Shown: positions 32,123 through 39,659 of the stretch, one piece after another
How positions within the stretch are numbered: position 1 is the stretch's first letter
Layout of the letters: each line of letters opens with the position of its first letter
Source: Methylobacterium sp. E-005
Lineage (GTDB): Bacteria; Pseudomonadota; Alphaproteobacteria; Rhizobiales; Beijerinckiaceae
DNA length: 64,000 nt
Assembly: GCF_022829725.1 (NCBI RefSeq)
Contig: NZ_JAKSYG010000226.1
Location: forward strand, 62,001 to 126,000
Reading direction: 5' to 3'
Program-made: the position numbers and the translations under genes
Notes under the pieces: generated by a model
What the model was told of the DNA's origin: nothing
Databases searched by the model: none
The model's input: only the letters and a program-made list of their open reading frames with translations

Positions 32123-32956
32123 TCAGGATTTCCCTGAATCCCCCCGGGAATAATCGAGCCCCGTGAACCCGCCGCCCTGGTAGCGCTCCACCACCGGGTT
32201 GCCGCTGGTCTTGCCCTCCAGCGCCTGAGCGTAGGGATCGGCGCTGTCCTGCGGGACCCAGCCGATCGTGTCGCGCCCGTCCCGGCCCCACCACGTCATG
32301 CGGCTGTTGTTCGAGGCGCCCCAGATCACCACCGTCCCGTCGGGGCCAAGCGTCGGCGCAAGGGTCGCGCGCATCACGAGGCGGATGAGGTCGGCGTAGG
32401 ACAGCCACGTCGCCAGCATCCGCGCATCGGTGGGCTCCGGGAAGCACGAGCCGATCCGCAGGAAGGCGCTCTCGACCCCGTGCTTGTCGCGGTACAGGCC
32501 GCCCATCAACTCGCCATAGGCCTTCGACAGGCCGTAATAGCCGTCCGGCTTGAGGGCGCAGGCATCGTCCAGCACCGTCGACCGCTCGTGGAAGCCGATC
32601 GTGTGGTTCGACGACGCGAACACCATCCGCGCGCCCTCCCGCCGGGCCGCCTCGTAGGCGTGATAGAGGCCGCGGATGTTCGGGCCGATCACCGTCTCGA
32701 ACGGGTGCTCCACCGAAATTCCACCGAAATGCAGGATCGTTCCGCAGCCCTCCGCCAGCCGAAGGATCGCGGGCCCGTCCTCGAGGTCCGCGATCTGGAA
32801 GCGGGCACCCTCCGGCAGTGGATCGGGGAAGGGGACCCGGTCGGTGAGCCGGAGCGTCCAGCCGGCCTCCCCGAGCGCGCGGGTCAGCACGCGCCCGAGG
32901 GCACCCGAGGCGCCGGTCAGCAGGACGGGTCGTTGCGGAACGGTCTCGGTGCTCAT
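32123..32956 (-). CDS. NAD-dependent uronate dehydrogenase-like SDR oxidoreductase
   Basis: A 277-residue extended short-chain dehydrogenase. It has the NAD-binding motif LLTGASGALGRVL (residues about 12-24), a DLED acidic loop, the family segment MVFASSNHTIGFH, and the catalytic Tyr/Lys pair in YYGLSKAYGE. The resemblance to uronate dehydrogenase (Udh) is strongest in HFGGISVEHPFETVIGPNI and the SSNHTIGF region. Udh oxidises galacturonate or glucuronate to the aldarolactone using NAD. A lactonase gene lies upstream in the same operon, which fits hydrolysis of such a product. It follows the MFS gene by 13 nt. Substrate specificity is inferred. Confidence 0.8.
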   Translation of the reverse strand: MSTETVPQRPVLLTGASGALGRVLTRALGEAGWTLRLTDRVPFPDPLPEGARFQIADLEDGPAILRLAEGCGTILHFGGISVEHPFETVIGPNIRGLYHAYEAARREGARMVFASSNHTIGFHERSTVLDDACALKPDGYYGLSKAYGELMGGLYRDKHGVESAFLRIGSCFPEPTDARMLATWLSYADLIRLVMRATLAPTLGPDGTVVIWGASNNSRMTWWGRDGRDTIGWVPQDSADPYAQALEGKTSGNPVVERYQGGGFTGLDYSRGDSGKS

Positions 32957-32969
32957 GGATGCTCCGGGT

Positions 32970-34265
32970 TCAGACGGCCTTGGCCGTGGTGAGGGGGGCG
33001 GCCGACTCGGGCAGGCGGGGTCGACGGACGAAGATCGTCATGGCGACGACGCCGGCCGCCGCGATCAGGGCGGCAATCACGAAGGCGCTCGCGTAGCCGC
33101 CGAGATACTGCACGGCGAAGCCGGTGGCGGTCGGGCCGATGATGCCCGAGATGTTGCTCAGGAGGTGGATGAAGCCGCTCACCCCGCCGACGCGGGCCTC
33201 GGGCACCAGCTCGTGGATCGTCGCCCAGCAGGATTGCACGGAACTCGTCAGCATCAGCACGGACAGCGCGATCAATGCGACGGCGACGGTGGCGTTCGAC
33301 GCGGCGTTGACGGCGATCAGCGCGACTCCCGCGATGGCAAGCGGGACGATCGTGGTGAGCTTCCGAGCGGCGAGCTTGTCGCCCATCCGCTTGTAGAGGT
33401 GATCGGCGACGATCCCGCCGCCGACATAGCCGACGAAGCCGCAGGCCCAGGGGATCGAGGCGACGAGCGCCATCTCCTTGACCGGCATGTGCAGGGCGTC
33501 GGTGAGGTAGCTCGGGAGCCACGAGAGGAAGATGTAGACGGTGTAGTTGACCGCGAACATGCCGAGGCCGAGCGACAGGGTGCTCGGCAGGAACAGGTAT
33601 TCCTTGAGCGAGCGGGCATGGTCGGAGGGCGCGAGATGCGTGACCGCCCGACTGCGCTCGATCAGGGCGATCTCCTCCGGGCTGACGCGGGGATTGTCCT
33701 GGGGCCGGTCGGTCATCAGGAGACGCCACGCCACGACCCAGAGCAGGCCGACCGCGCCGATCGCCACGAAGGCGACCCGCCAGCCGTACTGGATCGCCAG
33801 CAGGCCGACGACCGGTGCCGCGATCGCGCTGCCGACCGTCTGGCCCGAGAAGGTGAAGCCGATGGTCCGGGCGGTCTCCTCGCGGGGGAACCACGTGGTG
33901 AGGGTGCGGTTCGTGGTGGAGTTCATCGGCCCCTCGGCAAAGCCGAACAGCGAGCGGACCACGAACATCTGGGCGAAGCCGAAGACCGCGCCGGTGAGCA
34001 TGCACAGGATCGACCAGCATGCGGCGGCCCAGCTGTAGACGCTGCGCGGGCCGTAGCGGTCGGCGAGCTGGCCGCCCACGAAGGCGAACAGGGCGTAGCC
34101 GAAGAAGAAGGTCGAGAAGATCACCCCGAGTTCCGAGGGCGACAGATTCAGGTCCTGCTTGACGAAGGGGGCTGCGACGCCGAGCGCGGCGCGGTCCATG
34201 TAGTTGATGATCCCCGCTATGAACAGCAGGAATGCAATCAGGAACCTGTAGCGCTTGGCGAACAT
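32970..34265 (-). CDS. MFS hexuronate/aldarate-type transporter (ACS family)
   Basis: A 431-residue major facilitator protein. Features: GIINYMDRAALGVAAPFVKQ in the first segment, FFFGYALFAFVGGQLADRYG (motif A), GFAEGPMNSTTNRTLTTWFP, and 12 segments overall. The GIINYxDR...EGP pattern is that of the hexuronate/galactonate/glucarate permeases (ExuT, DgoT, GudP). ATG 34265 has AGAGGAAA upstream and an AT-rich leader; the longer frame to 34403 is rejected. Udh-like follows after 13 nt, so uptake and oxidation are co-expressed. Confidence 0.88.
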   Translation of the reverse strand: MFAKRYRFLIAFLLFIAGIINYMDRAALGVAAPFVKQDLNLSPSELGVIFSTFFFGYALFAFVGGQLADRYGPRSVYSWAAACWSILCMLTGAVFGFAQMFVVRSLFGFAEGPMNSTTNRTLTTWFPREETARTIGFTFSGQTVGSAIAAPVVGLLAIQYGWRVAFVAIGAVGLLWVVAWRLLMTDRPQDNPRVSPEEIALIERSRAVTHLAPSDHARSLKEYLFLPSTLSLGLGMFAVNYTVYIFLSWLPSYLTDALHMPVKEMALVASIPWACGFVGYVGGGIVADHLYKRMGDKLAARKLTTIVPLAIAGVALIAVNAASNATVAVALIALSVLMLTSSVQSCWATIHELVPEARVGGVSGFIHLLSNISGIIGPTATGFAVQYLGGYASAFVIAALIAAAGVVAMTIFVRRPRLPESAAPLTTAKAV

Positions 34266-34351
34266 GAGATTTCCTCTGGGGTGGGGTGGTTTTTTGTTTT
34301 TTCGATTGATTATCGGGTCGTCACAGAATTGAGGCCGGCGCTCCCGCGTCT

Positions 34352-34378
34352 CTCCCTCCCCCGCAGAGGGTGGAGGGA
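34352..34378 (-). terminator. CTCCCTCCCCC hairpin (imperfect) 3' of the lactonase gene
   Basis: CTCCCTCCCCC (34352-34362) pairs imperfectly with GGGTGGAGGGA (34368-34378). It sits 54-80 nt after the lactonase stop codon and before the MFS leader. Third copy of this hairpin family in the window. Confidence 0.4.
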
Positions 34379-34431
34379 AGCCGCGGGCAGGCCTGTGCCC
34401 CATCGTGAAGCGGGAGATGTGCTTCGGCCTC

Positions 34432-35490
34432 CTACAGAAACGCGATCGTGCAGGGGCTGGGGCTCGGCCGGTCTCCCGTCCTGGTCAGGTCTCCGCTGTC
34501 GGCATCGATGGCGAATTCTACGAGGCTGTCGCCCTGCTCGTTGGCGACGAGCAGGTGCGCCCCATCCGGCGCCAGCGCCATGAAGCGCGGGTCGCGGCCA
34601 CCCGAGGGCGTCCAACCCGCGGGATCGAGCCGCCCGGCCTCGGCCTCCACACGGAATCGAATGATCCCGTCCTGACCCCGGTTCGAGGCGTAGACGAACC
34701 GCTTGTCCGGCGTGACCACGATGGCAGCGGCCGTGCTGGCGCCGAAGAAGTCCGGCGGCAGGGTTGGAGCGAGGTGAAGCGGCGTGAGCGTCCCGGCCTC
34801 GGCGTCCCAGCGGCAGGTCGCGATGCTCGAATCCAGCTCGTTGACCAGGAAGGCGAGGGGCGACCGCGGATGGAACGCGATGTGGCGCGGCCCGGCCCCG
34901 GGGCGCATCGCGGTCTCCGATACGATCGCCAGCCGCTCGTCGTCGACCGCCAAGACAAAGACCCGATCGAGCCCCTTGTCGGGTACGAGCACGTGCCGTC
35001 CGTCCGGCGACACGACGACGTGGTGCGGGTGGGCGCAGGCCTGCTCGGTCCGGTGCGGACCCGGATTCCCTGACAGGGGCAGGATGTGGCTTGCCGGCTC
35101 AAGGCCACCATCGGGCCGCACCGGCAGCAGGGCCACGGAGCCGCTGGCGTAGTTGGCCACGATCAGGAAGCGCCCGGTCGCGTCGAGGGCCTGATGCACG
35201 CTGTTGGTGCCGCCCGTCGCGGCGCTGCCGAGGGCCCGCAGGGTGCCGTCGGCCTGCGCCGCGAAGGCGCTCGCCGCCTCCCCGTCACCCTGCACCGTGT
35301 AGAGCACGGCGCGCCTGTCGTCCGTGACGAGGAAGGACGGATTGGTCAGACCCTCGACCCGGCCGAGATGCACCCAGCTCTCCAGCCCGCCCCCGGTCCG
35401 GTACACGTCGATGCCCCGGCCACGCGCCCGGCGCCGCTCGGTGGTGAAACAGCCGACGAAGGCGAGGCCGAGGGGGGCGGGGGTATGCAT
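34432..35490 (-). CDS. Seven-bladed beta-propeller lactonase (6-phosphogluconolactonase YbhE family)
   Basis: A 352-residue lactonase-family propeller. Blade repeats are visible (FLVTDDRRAVLYTV, FLIVANYASGSVALLPV, HHVVVSPDGRHVLVPDKGLDRV, HIAFHPRSPLAFLVNEL, VTPDKRFVYASNRGQDGI). The family hydrolyses 6-phosphogluconolactone in E. coli (Pgl) or other sugar lactones. In this operon, hydrolysis of an aldarolactone made by the Udh-like enzyme is the more attractive role. It lies 13 nt after the alpha-hydroxyacid oxidase gene. Confidence 0.85.
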   Translation of the reverse strand: MHTPAPLGLAFVGCFTTERRRARGRGIDVYRTGGGLESWVHLGRVEGLTNPSFLVTDDRRAVLYTVQGDGEAASAFAAQADGTLRALGSAATGGTNSVHQALDATGRFLIVANYASGSVALLPVRPDGGLEPASHILPLSGNPGPHRTEQACAHPHHVVVSPDGRHVLVPDKGLDRVFVLAVDDERLAIVSETAMRPGAGPRHIAFHPRSPLAFLVNELDSSIATCRWDAEAGTLTPLHLAPTLPPDFFGASTAAAIVVTPDKRFVYASNRGQDGIIRFRVEAEAGRLDPAGWTPSGGRDPRFMALAPDGAHLLVANEQGDSLVEFAIDADSGDLTRTGDRPSPSPCTIAFL

Positions 35491-35503
35491 GCGGCGCTCC
35501 GGC

Positions 35504-36811
35504 TCAGGTCCGCCGGGGGACGCGACGCAGGAAATCGGGGTTCAACTCGGACAGGCGGTTGATCCCAATGAGCGCCATGTCGCGGTTGAGCTCTTCCTTG
35601 AGGATCCGCATGGCGTGCTCGACGCCCGCCGCTCCGCCGAGGGCCGCACCGAACATGAAGGGCCGGCCGAGCAGAACGAAGTCCGCGCCGAGCGCCAGGG
35701 CCTTCATCACGTCGGTGCCCCGGCGGATGCCGCTGTCGACAATGATCTTCAGGCCGCCCTTCCTGGCCGCGATCTCCGGCAGCACATCGAGGGGCGCGAC
35801 GGCGTAATCGAGCTGGCGGCCGCCATGGGTGGACAGGATCACCCCGTCGGCGCCGCATTCCCGGGCGATCTCGACATCCGCGGGCGCGAGCAGACCCTTC
35901 ACGAGGAGGTTGCCGGTCCAGCGCTTGCGGATCGCCTCCAGGTTCTTCCACGACAGCTGATCGCGCGCGATGGTGTTACGCACCGCCCCTTGCGACATCA
36001 TCGGCGGCCCACGCTCGGCCTCGGTGTTCTCGAAATGCGGCGCGCCGTGTTTCAGGAAGGTCCGAGCCACGGTGCCGATCAGCCAGCGCGGGTGCGTCGC
36101 GCTCTGCCATGCGACCTTGGGCGTGACCTTGATCGGCATGGAGAAGCCGCTGCGGATGTTGTGCTCGCGGTTGCCCAGCGTCGGCGTGTCGGCGGTGACC
36201 ACGAAGGTCCGGTAGCCGGTGGCGGCGACGCGATCGAGCAGGCGGTCGATCCGGGTCTGGTCGCCGGGCAGGTAGCCCTGGAACCAAGCCTGCGGGTTCT
36301 GGGCGTAGACATCCTCCAGCTTGATCAGCGAGGACGCGCTGAGACACATCGGCAGGTTCATCCGCCGCGCCGCCTCGGCGAGCATGAGGTCGCCCCGGTA
36401 GGCAATGAAGGCGGCCCCGCCGAGCGGGCCGATCCCGAACGGTGCCGCGTAGGTGTGGCCGAACAGCGTGGTCGCAGTGTCCCGCGCCGAGGTGTCCCGC
36501 ATCAGCCGCGGCACGAGGGCGTAATCGGCGTAGGCGCCGCGGCTCTGCGCCAAAGCGGACCCGGTTTCGACCCCGCCGGAGACGTATTGGAAGATCATCG
36601 GCGGCAGGAGCCGCTTGGCGTGCCGTTCGAAGTCGTCGAGCGCCAGCAGATCGCGGAACCGGTAGGGCGTGACCGCGTCGCTGCGCTTCAGGCTCGTGAC
36701 GATCGCCTGCGGCGCGGCGATGCCCGCCGCGGTGGCGTCGGCCCCACCCACGGTCGGCGACTCGCGCTCCGCTGCACCGCCACCAGAGGCCGGGTGGTCG
36801 AGCGTCGCCAT
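35504..36811 (-). CDS. FMN-dependent alpha-hydroxyacid oxidase/dehydrogenase
   Basis: A 435-residue TIM-barrel flavoprotein of the lactate dehydrogenase/glycolate oxidase/mandelate dehydrogenase family. It has RLLPPMIFQYVSGGVETG, the FGIGPLGGAAFIAYRGD FMN region, the active-site histidine in STHGGRQLDYAVAP, and DSGIRRGTDVMKALALGAD with GRPFMFG phosphate-binding motifs. It oxidises a 2-hydroxyacid to the 2-keto acid. A Gly/Ala-rich N-terminal extension of about 40 residues is unusual. The start is ATG 36811 with GGGGAGG; a LacI-type palindrome lies 36 nt upstream. It is the first gene of the minus-strand arm. Substrate could be lactate, glycolate or a sugar acid. Confidence 0.88.
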   Translation of the reverse strand: MATLDHPASGGGAAERESPTVGGADATAAGIAAPQAIVTSLKRSDAVTPYRFRDLLALDDFERHAKRLLPPMIFQYVSGGVETGSALAQSRGAYADYALVPRLMRDTSARDTATTLFGHTYAAPFGIGPLGGAAFIAYRGDLMLAEAARRMNLPMCLSASSLIKLEDVYAQNPQAWFQGYLPGDQTRIDRLLDRVAATGYRTFVVTADTPTLGNREHNIRSGFSMPIKVTPKVAWQSATHPRWLIGTVARTFLKHGAPHFENTEAERGPPMMSQGAVRNTIARDQLSWKNLEAIRKRWTGNLLVKGLLAPADVEIARECGADGVILSTHGGRQLDYAVAPLDVLPEIAARKGGLKIIVDSGIRRGTDVMKALALGADFVLLGRPFMFGAALGGAAGVEHAMRILKEELNRDMALIGINRLSELNPDFLRRVPRRT

Positions 36812-36846
36812 CAGGTCCTCCCCACGATCCGTCACGAGCGACGGCT

Positions 36847-36864
36847 TCTGAAAGCGCTTTCAGA
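36847..36864. promoter_or_regulatory. LacI-family operator between the hydroxyacid oxidase and lacI-type genes
   Basis: A perfect 18-bp palindrome TCTGAAAGCGCTTTCAGA with the central CG typical of LacI/GalR sites. It is 36 nt upstream of the oxidase start and 67 nt upstream of the regulator start, so it can control both divergent transcripts. Confidence 0.8.
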
Positions 36865-36890
36865 TAGCCATCCGGCCGAAGGGGTGTCAA

Positions 36891-36896
36891 TATACT
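36891..36896 (+). promoter_or_regulatory. Possible -10 element of the lacI-type gene
   Basis: TATACT, 35 nt before the GTG start of the regulator and 27 nt from the palindrome. No convincing -35 hexamer is seen, so this is tentative. Confidence 0.3.
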
Positions 36897-36930
36897 GCTG
36901 GAACACCTCAGGCCGTGGGGCAAGACATCA

Positions 36931-37980
36931 GTGCTGGACCTGCCGGACGACATCCTCGAACCACCAGGGCGCAGCCCGGTGGCGCGGGACGTGGCCCGCC
37001 GCGCCGGCGTCTCTACCGCGACGGTCTCGCGGGTGCTGAACGGTTTCGCCGGGGTCCGGGCCGACAAGCGCGAGGCCGTGATGCGCGCCGCGCAGGACCT
37101 CGGTTTCGTCGCCAACGGCGCCGCCCGGGCGCTCTCGACCCGGCGATTCATGGCGGTGGGCGCTGTCGTGCCCAACATCGAGAACGAGGCGTTCGTGCGC
37201 GTCCTGTCGAGCGTCCAGGATCGGTTACGGCAGGCGGGCTACACGCTGGTGGCCGCCAATGCCGGCTACGATCTGGAGGATGAACTCCGCGAGGCGACCT
37301 TCCTGCTGGAGCGGGGGGTCGACGGCTTGATGCTGGTCGGCGACATCCACCACCCGGACCTCTACGCACGGATCGCCCGCTCGGGCATCCCCATGGTGCA
37401 GACCTTCAGCCTGTCGCGCGTGCATTCCTGCGTCGGGTTCGACAATGCCGCCTCGGCAGCCCGGGCCGCCAACTACCTGATGGATCTCGGCCATCGCCGA
37501 ATCGGCGTGATCTCCGGCCTGCGCAAGGACAACGATCGCGGCGGCGCCCGGGTGATCGGCATCGCCCAGGCCCTCGCGGCCCGCGGGCTGCGGCTCGCCC
37601 CCGAGCACGACATCGAGATCTCCTACGGGATCGGCGGCGGCCGCGACGGCTTCCGCCAGATGCTGGCCGGCGGCTTGCCGCCGACCGCGATCATCTGCGG
37701 CACCGACCAGATCGCCTTCGGGGCGATGATCGAGGCGCGCGCCCGCGGGCTGTCGGTCCCGGGCGACCTGTCGGTGATCGGCCACAACGATTCGGATTTC
37801 GCGCCCTTCCTCGACCCGCCGCTGACAACGATCCGCATCCATTCCGCCGAGATCGGCCATGCCGCCGGGGATCATCTGATCGCCCGGATCCAGGGCCGCC
37901 CGGTGGTGCGCCTGACCGAGATCGACGCCGAGCTGATCCTGCGCGCCAGCACGGCGCCGCCGCGCCGGGCCGCAGACTGA
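36931..37980 (+). CDS. LacI-family transcriptional regulator of the sugar-acid locus
   Basis: A 349-residue LacI/GalR protein. The N-terminal helix-turn-helix and hinge (VARDVARRAGVSTATVSRVLNG, split here as VARDVARRAGVS and TATVSRVLNG; then ALSTRR) are followed by a periplasmic-binding-like effector domain (VVPNIENEAFVRVLSSVQDR; GFDNAASAARAANYLMDLGHRRIG). It starts with GTG 36931. Genes for sugar-acid metabolism flank it on both sides and related palindromes precede both arms, so it is the likely local regulator. Whether it represses or activates, and the effector (perhaps a uronate or aldarate), are not determined. Confidence 0.92.
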   Translation: MLDLPDDILEPPGRSPVARDVARRAGVSTATVSRVLNGFAGVRADKREAVMRAAQDLGFVANGAARALSTRRFMAVGAVVPNIENEAFVRVLSSVQDRLRQAGYTLVAANAGYDLEDELREATFLLERGVDGLMLVGDIHHPDLYARIARSGIPMVQTFSLSRVHSCVGFDNAASAARAANYLMDLGHRRIGVISGLRKDNDRGGARVIGIAQALAARGLRLAPEHDIEISYGIGGGRDGFRQMLAGGLPPTAIICGTDQIAFGAMIEARARGLSVPGDLSVIGHNDSDFAPFLDPPLTTIRIHSAEIGHAAGDHLIARIQGRPVVRLTEIDAELILRASTAPPRRAAD

Positions 37981-38002
37981 TCGGCGCTATTGTGCCAGCC
38001 TT

Positions 38003-38018
38003 TTGAAATCGCTTACAA
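38003..38018. promoter_or_regulatory. Second LacI-type operator, upstream of the racemase-family gene
   Basis: The imperfect palindrome TTGAAATCGCTTACAA has 6 of 8 positions symmetric. Its 14-bp core TGAAATCGCTTACA agrees at 12 of 14 positions with the core of the perfect site at 36847-36864. It is 37 nt upstream of the racemase start. Binding by the same regulator is inferred. Confidence 0.6.
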
Positions 38019-38055
38019 CGCGCGAACCGCCCCCACGCGCAACCTGGACAATCCA

Positions 38056-38727
38056 ATGGCGCCTCGCATCGTCCTCCTGCACGCGACGCCGGTCGCCATG
38101 GCACCGATCCAGGCCGCCTTCGCGGAGAAGTGGCCTGAGGCCGAGACCGTGAACCTTCTCGATGATGGCCTGTCGGCGGACCGGGCCAAGGAGCCCGGCG
38201 ACATCTCGGAGGGCATGGTCGAGCGTTTCGTACGGTTCGGCCGCTACGGCCACGATATGGGCGCGGACGGCATCCTGATCACCTGCTCGGCCTTCGGGCC
38301 GGCGATCGACCGGCTGATCGAGACGGTGCCGGTGCCGGTGCTGAAGCCCAACGAGGCGATGTTTCGCGCTGCAATCGCGCAGGGCGAGCGCATCGGCATG
38401 CTGGCGACCTTCGGACCGTCCATCGGCACGATGACCGACGAGTTCGAGGAATTCGTAGGCCAGTCGGGGCGTCCGGCCACCCTGCGGACGATCCTGGTCG
38501 ACGACGCCATGGCGCGCCTGCGGGCCGGCGATGCCGAGACCCACAACCGGCTGATCGCCGAGCGCGCGCCGGAACTGGCCGAGTGCGACGCGATCATGCT
38601 GGCGCATTTCTCCACCTCCCGGGCCGCCGAGGCGGTGCGGAAAGCAGTCTCCGTCCCGGTCCTGACCGCCCCCCACGCGGCGGTGGACCGGATGCGCGCC
38701 ATGATCGAGACCGGCCGGAGCGCCTGA
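38056..38727 (+). CDS. Asp/Glu/hydantoin racemase superfamily protein
   Basis: A 223-residue protein with the two-lobed fold of aspartate/glutamate/hydantoin racemases, maleate isomerases and arylmalonate decarboxylases. The first active-site cysteine is C77 in GILITCSAFGPA. At the place of the second cysteine (usually GC[TS]) it has LAHFSTSRA, so only one catalytic Cys is present. Such one-cysteine members are not classical racemases. It follows the LacI gene with an operator-like palindrome between and is followed 2 nt later by a hydroxypyruvate isomerase-like gene. Substrate unknown, presumably a hydroxy- or keto-acid of this pathway. Confidence 0.75.
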   Translation: MAPRIVLLHATPVAMAPIQAAFAEKWPEAETVNLLDDGLSADRAKEPGDISEGMVERFVRFGRYGHDMGADGILITCSAFGPAIDRLIETVPVPVLKPNEAMFRAAIAQGERIGMLATFGPSIGTMTDEFEEFVGQSGRPATLRTILVDDAMARLRAGDAETHNRLIAERAPELAECDAIMLAHFSTSRAAEAVRKAVSVPVLTAPHAAVDRMRAMIETGRSA

Positions 38728-38729
38728 CC

Positions 38730-39524
38730 ATGCAACTCGGTGCCTTCAAGGATCGCCTCAGCGGCCATTGCGGCTTCCTGTTCACGGAGCTGCCGCTCGC
38801 CGAGCGGTTTGCGGCCGCCGCCAAGGCGGGCTTCCGGGCGGTGGAGCACCCGAACCTGTTCACGACACCGGCCCGGGAGGTTGCGGGCTGGCTGGAGCGG
38901 GCGGGCGTGCCCCTGGTCCAGACCGGCTTCCCGGCGGGCGACGCCTCCAAGGGGGAGAAGGGGTTTGCCGCTTTGCCCGACAAGGTGGAGTACTACCGCT
39001 CCACGATCGCACCGACGCTCGACTATGTTGAGCAGCTCGGCTGCCGCATGGTCCACCCGATGGCGGGCGTCCGGCCTGCGGGGGTCGAGCAGGCGCAGCT
39101 CTGGGATACCTATCTCGAAAATCTCGCCTTCGCGGCCGACGCCGCCAGGGCGCGGGGCATGACGGTGATCGTCGAGCCGATCGGCCCGGGCTCGATCGCA
39201 AACTACGTGATCGACGATCCGCTGGTGGCGGTGGACGCGATCCGCACGATCGGCCGCGACAACGTCAAGCTCTTGTTTGACGCCTATCACTGCGTCTGCC
39301 TGGGCCACGATCCGGCGGCCCTGATCCGCGATCACGCAGCCCTCATCGCCCATGTCCAGATCGCCGATGATCCCGGCCGCCACGAGCCGGGGACCGGCAC
39401 GATCGCGTTCGATCCGATCTTCGCGGCGCTTGAGGAGGTCGGGTACGACGGCTTCGTCGGCTGCGAGTATCACCCTGCTTCCGGCACCGAGGCGGGGCTC
39501 GGCTGGATGCGGTCGGCGGTGTAG
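38730..39524 (+). CDS. Hydroxypyruvate isomerase / 2-oxo-tetronate isomerase-like TIM-barrel protein
   Basis: A 264-residue AP-endonuclease-2-type TIM barrel of the Hyi/OtnI family. Metal-ligand motifs are visible: VIVEPIGPGS, LLFDAYHCVC, HVQIADDPGRHEPGTG and GCEYHPASG. Hyi interconverts hydroxypyruvate and tartronate semialdehyde; OtnI isomerises 2-oxo-tetronate from four-carbon sugar acids. Its ATG is 2 nt after the racemase stop (TGACCATG), so the two are translationally coupled. No otnC/otnK kinase or aldolase is near. The start codon matches the family N-terminus. Confidence 0.85.
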   Translation: MQLGAFKDRLSGHCGFLFTELPLAERFAAAAKAGFRAVEHPNLFTTPAREVAGWLERAGVPLVQTGFPAGDASKGEKGFAALPDKVEYYRSTIAPTLDYVEQLGCRMVHPMAGVRPAGVEQAQLWDTYLENLAFAADAARARGMTVIVEPIGPGSIANYVIDDPLVAVDAIRTIGRDNVKLLFDAYHCVCLGHDPAALIRDHAALIAHVQIADDPGRHEPGTGTIAFDPIFAALEEVGYDGFVGCEYHPASGTEAGLGWMRSAV

Positions 39525-39540
39525 CAGCGGGTCAAGACGA

Positions 39541-39645
39541 CATCACCGCCGTCTCTGCGAGCGGAGAGAAGCGATCCTGCAGCGCTACGCTCCCCGATGT
39601 TCCGCTACCCTGGCTTGCTTCGCTCCGCGTGCAAAGACGGGGAGC
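39541..39645. repeat. REP-like imperfect palindrome, second copy
   Basis: The left arm GTCTCTGCGAGCGGAGAGAA (39551-39570) and the right arm, which on the other strand reads TTTGCACGCGGAGCGAAGCA and then CCAGGG, are the same family as 16801-16898 but more diverged. It lies between two convergent genes. Confidence 0.55.
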
Positions 39646-39659
39646 GGTGGACGGAACCC

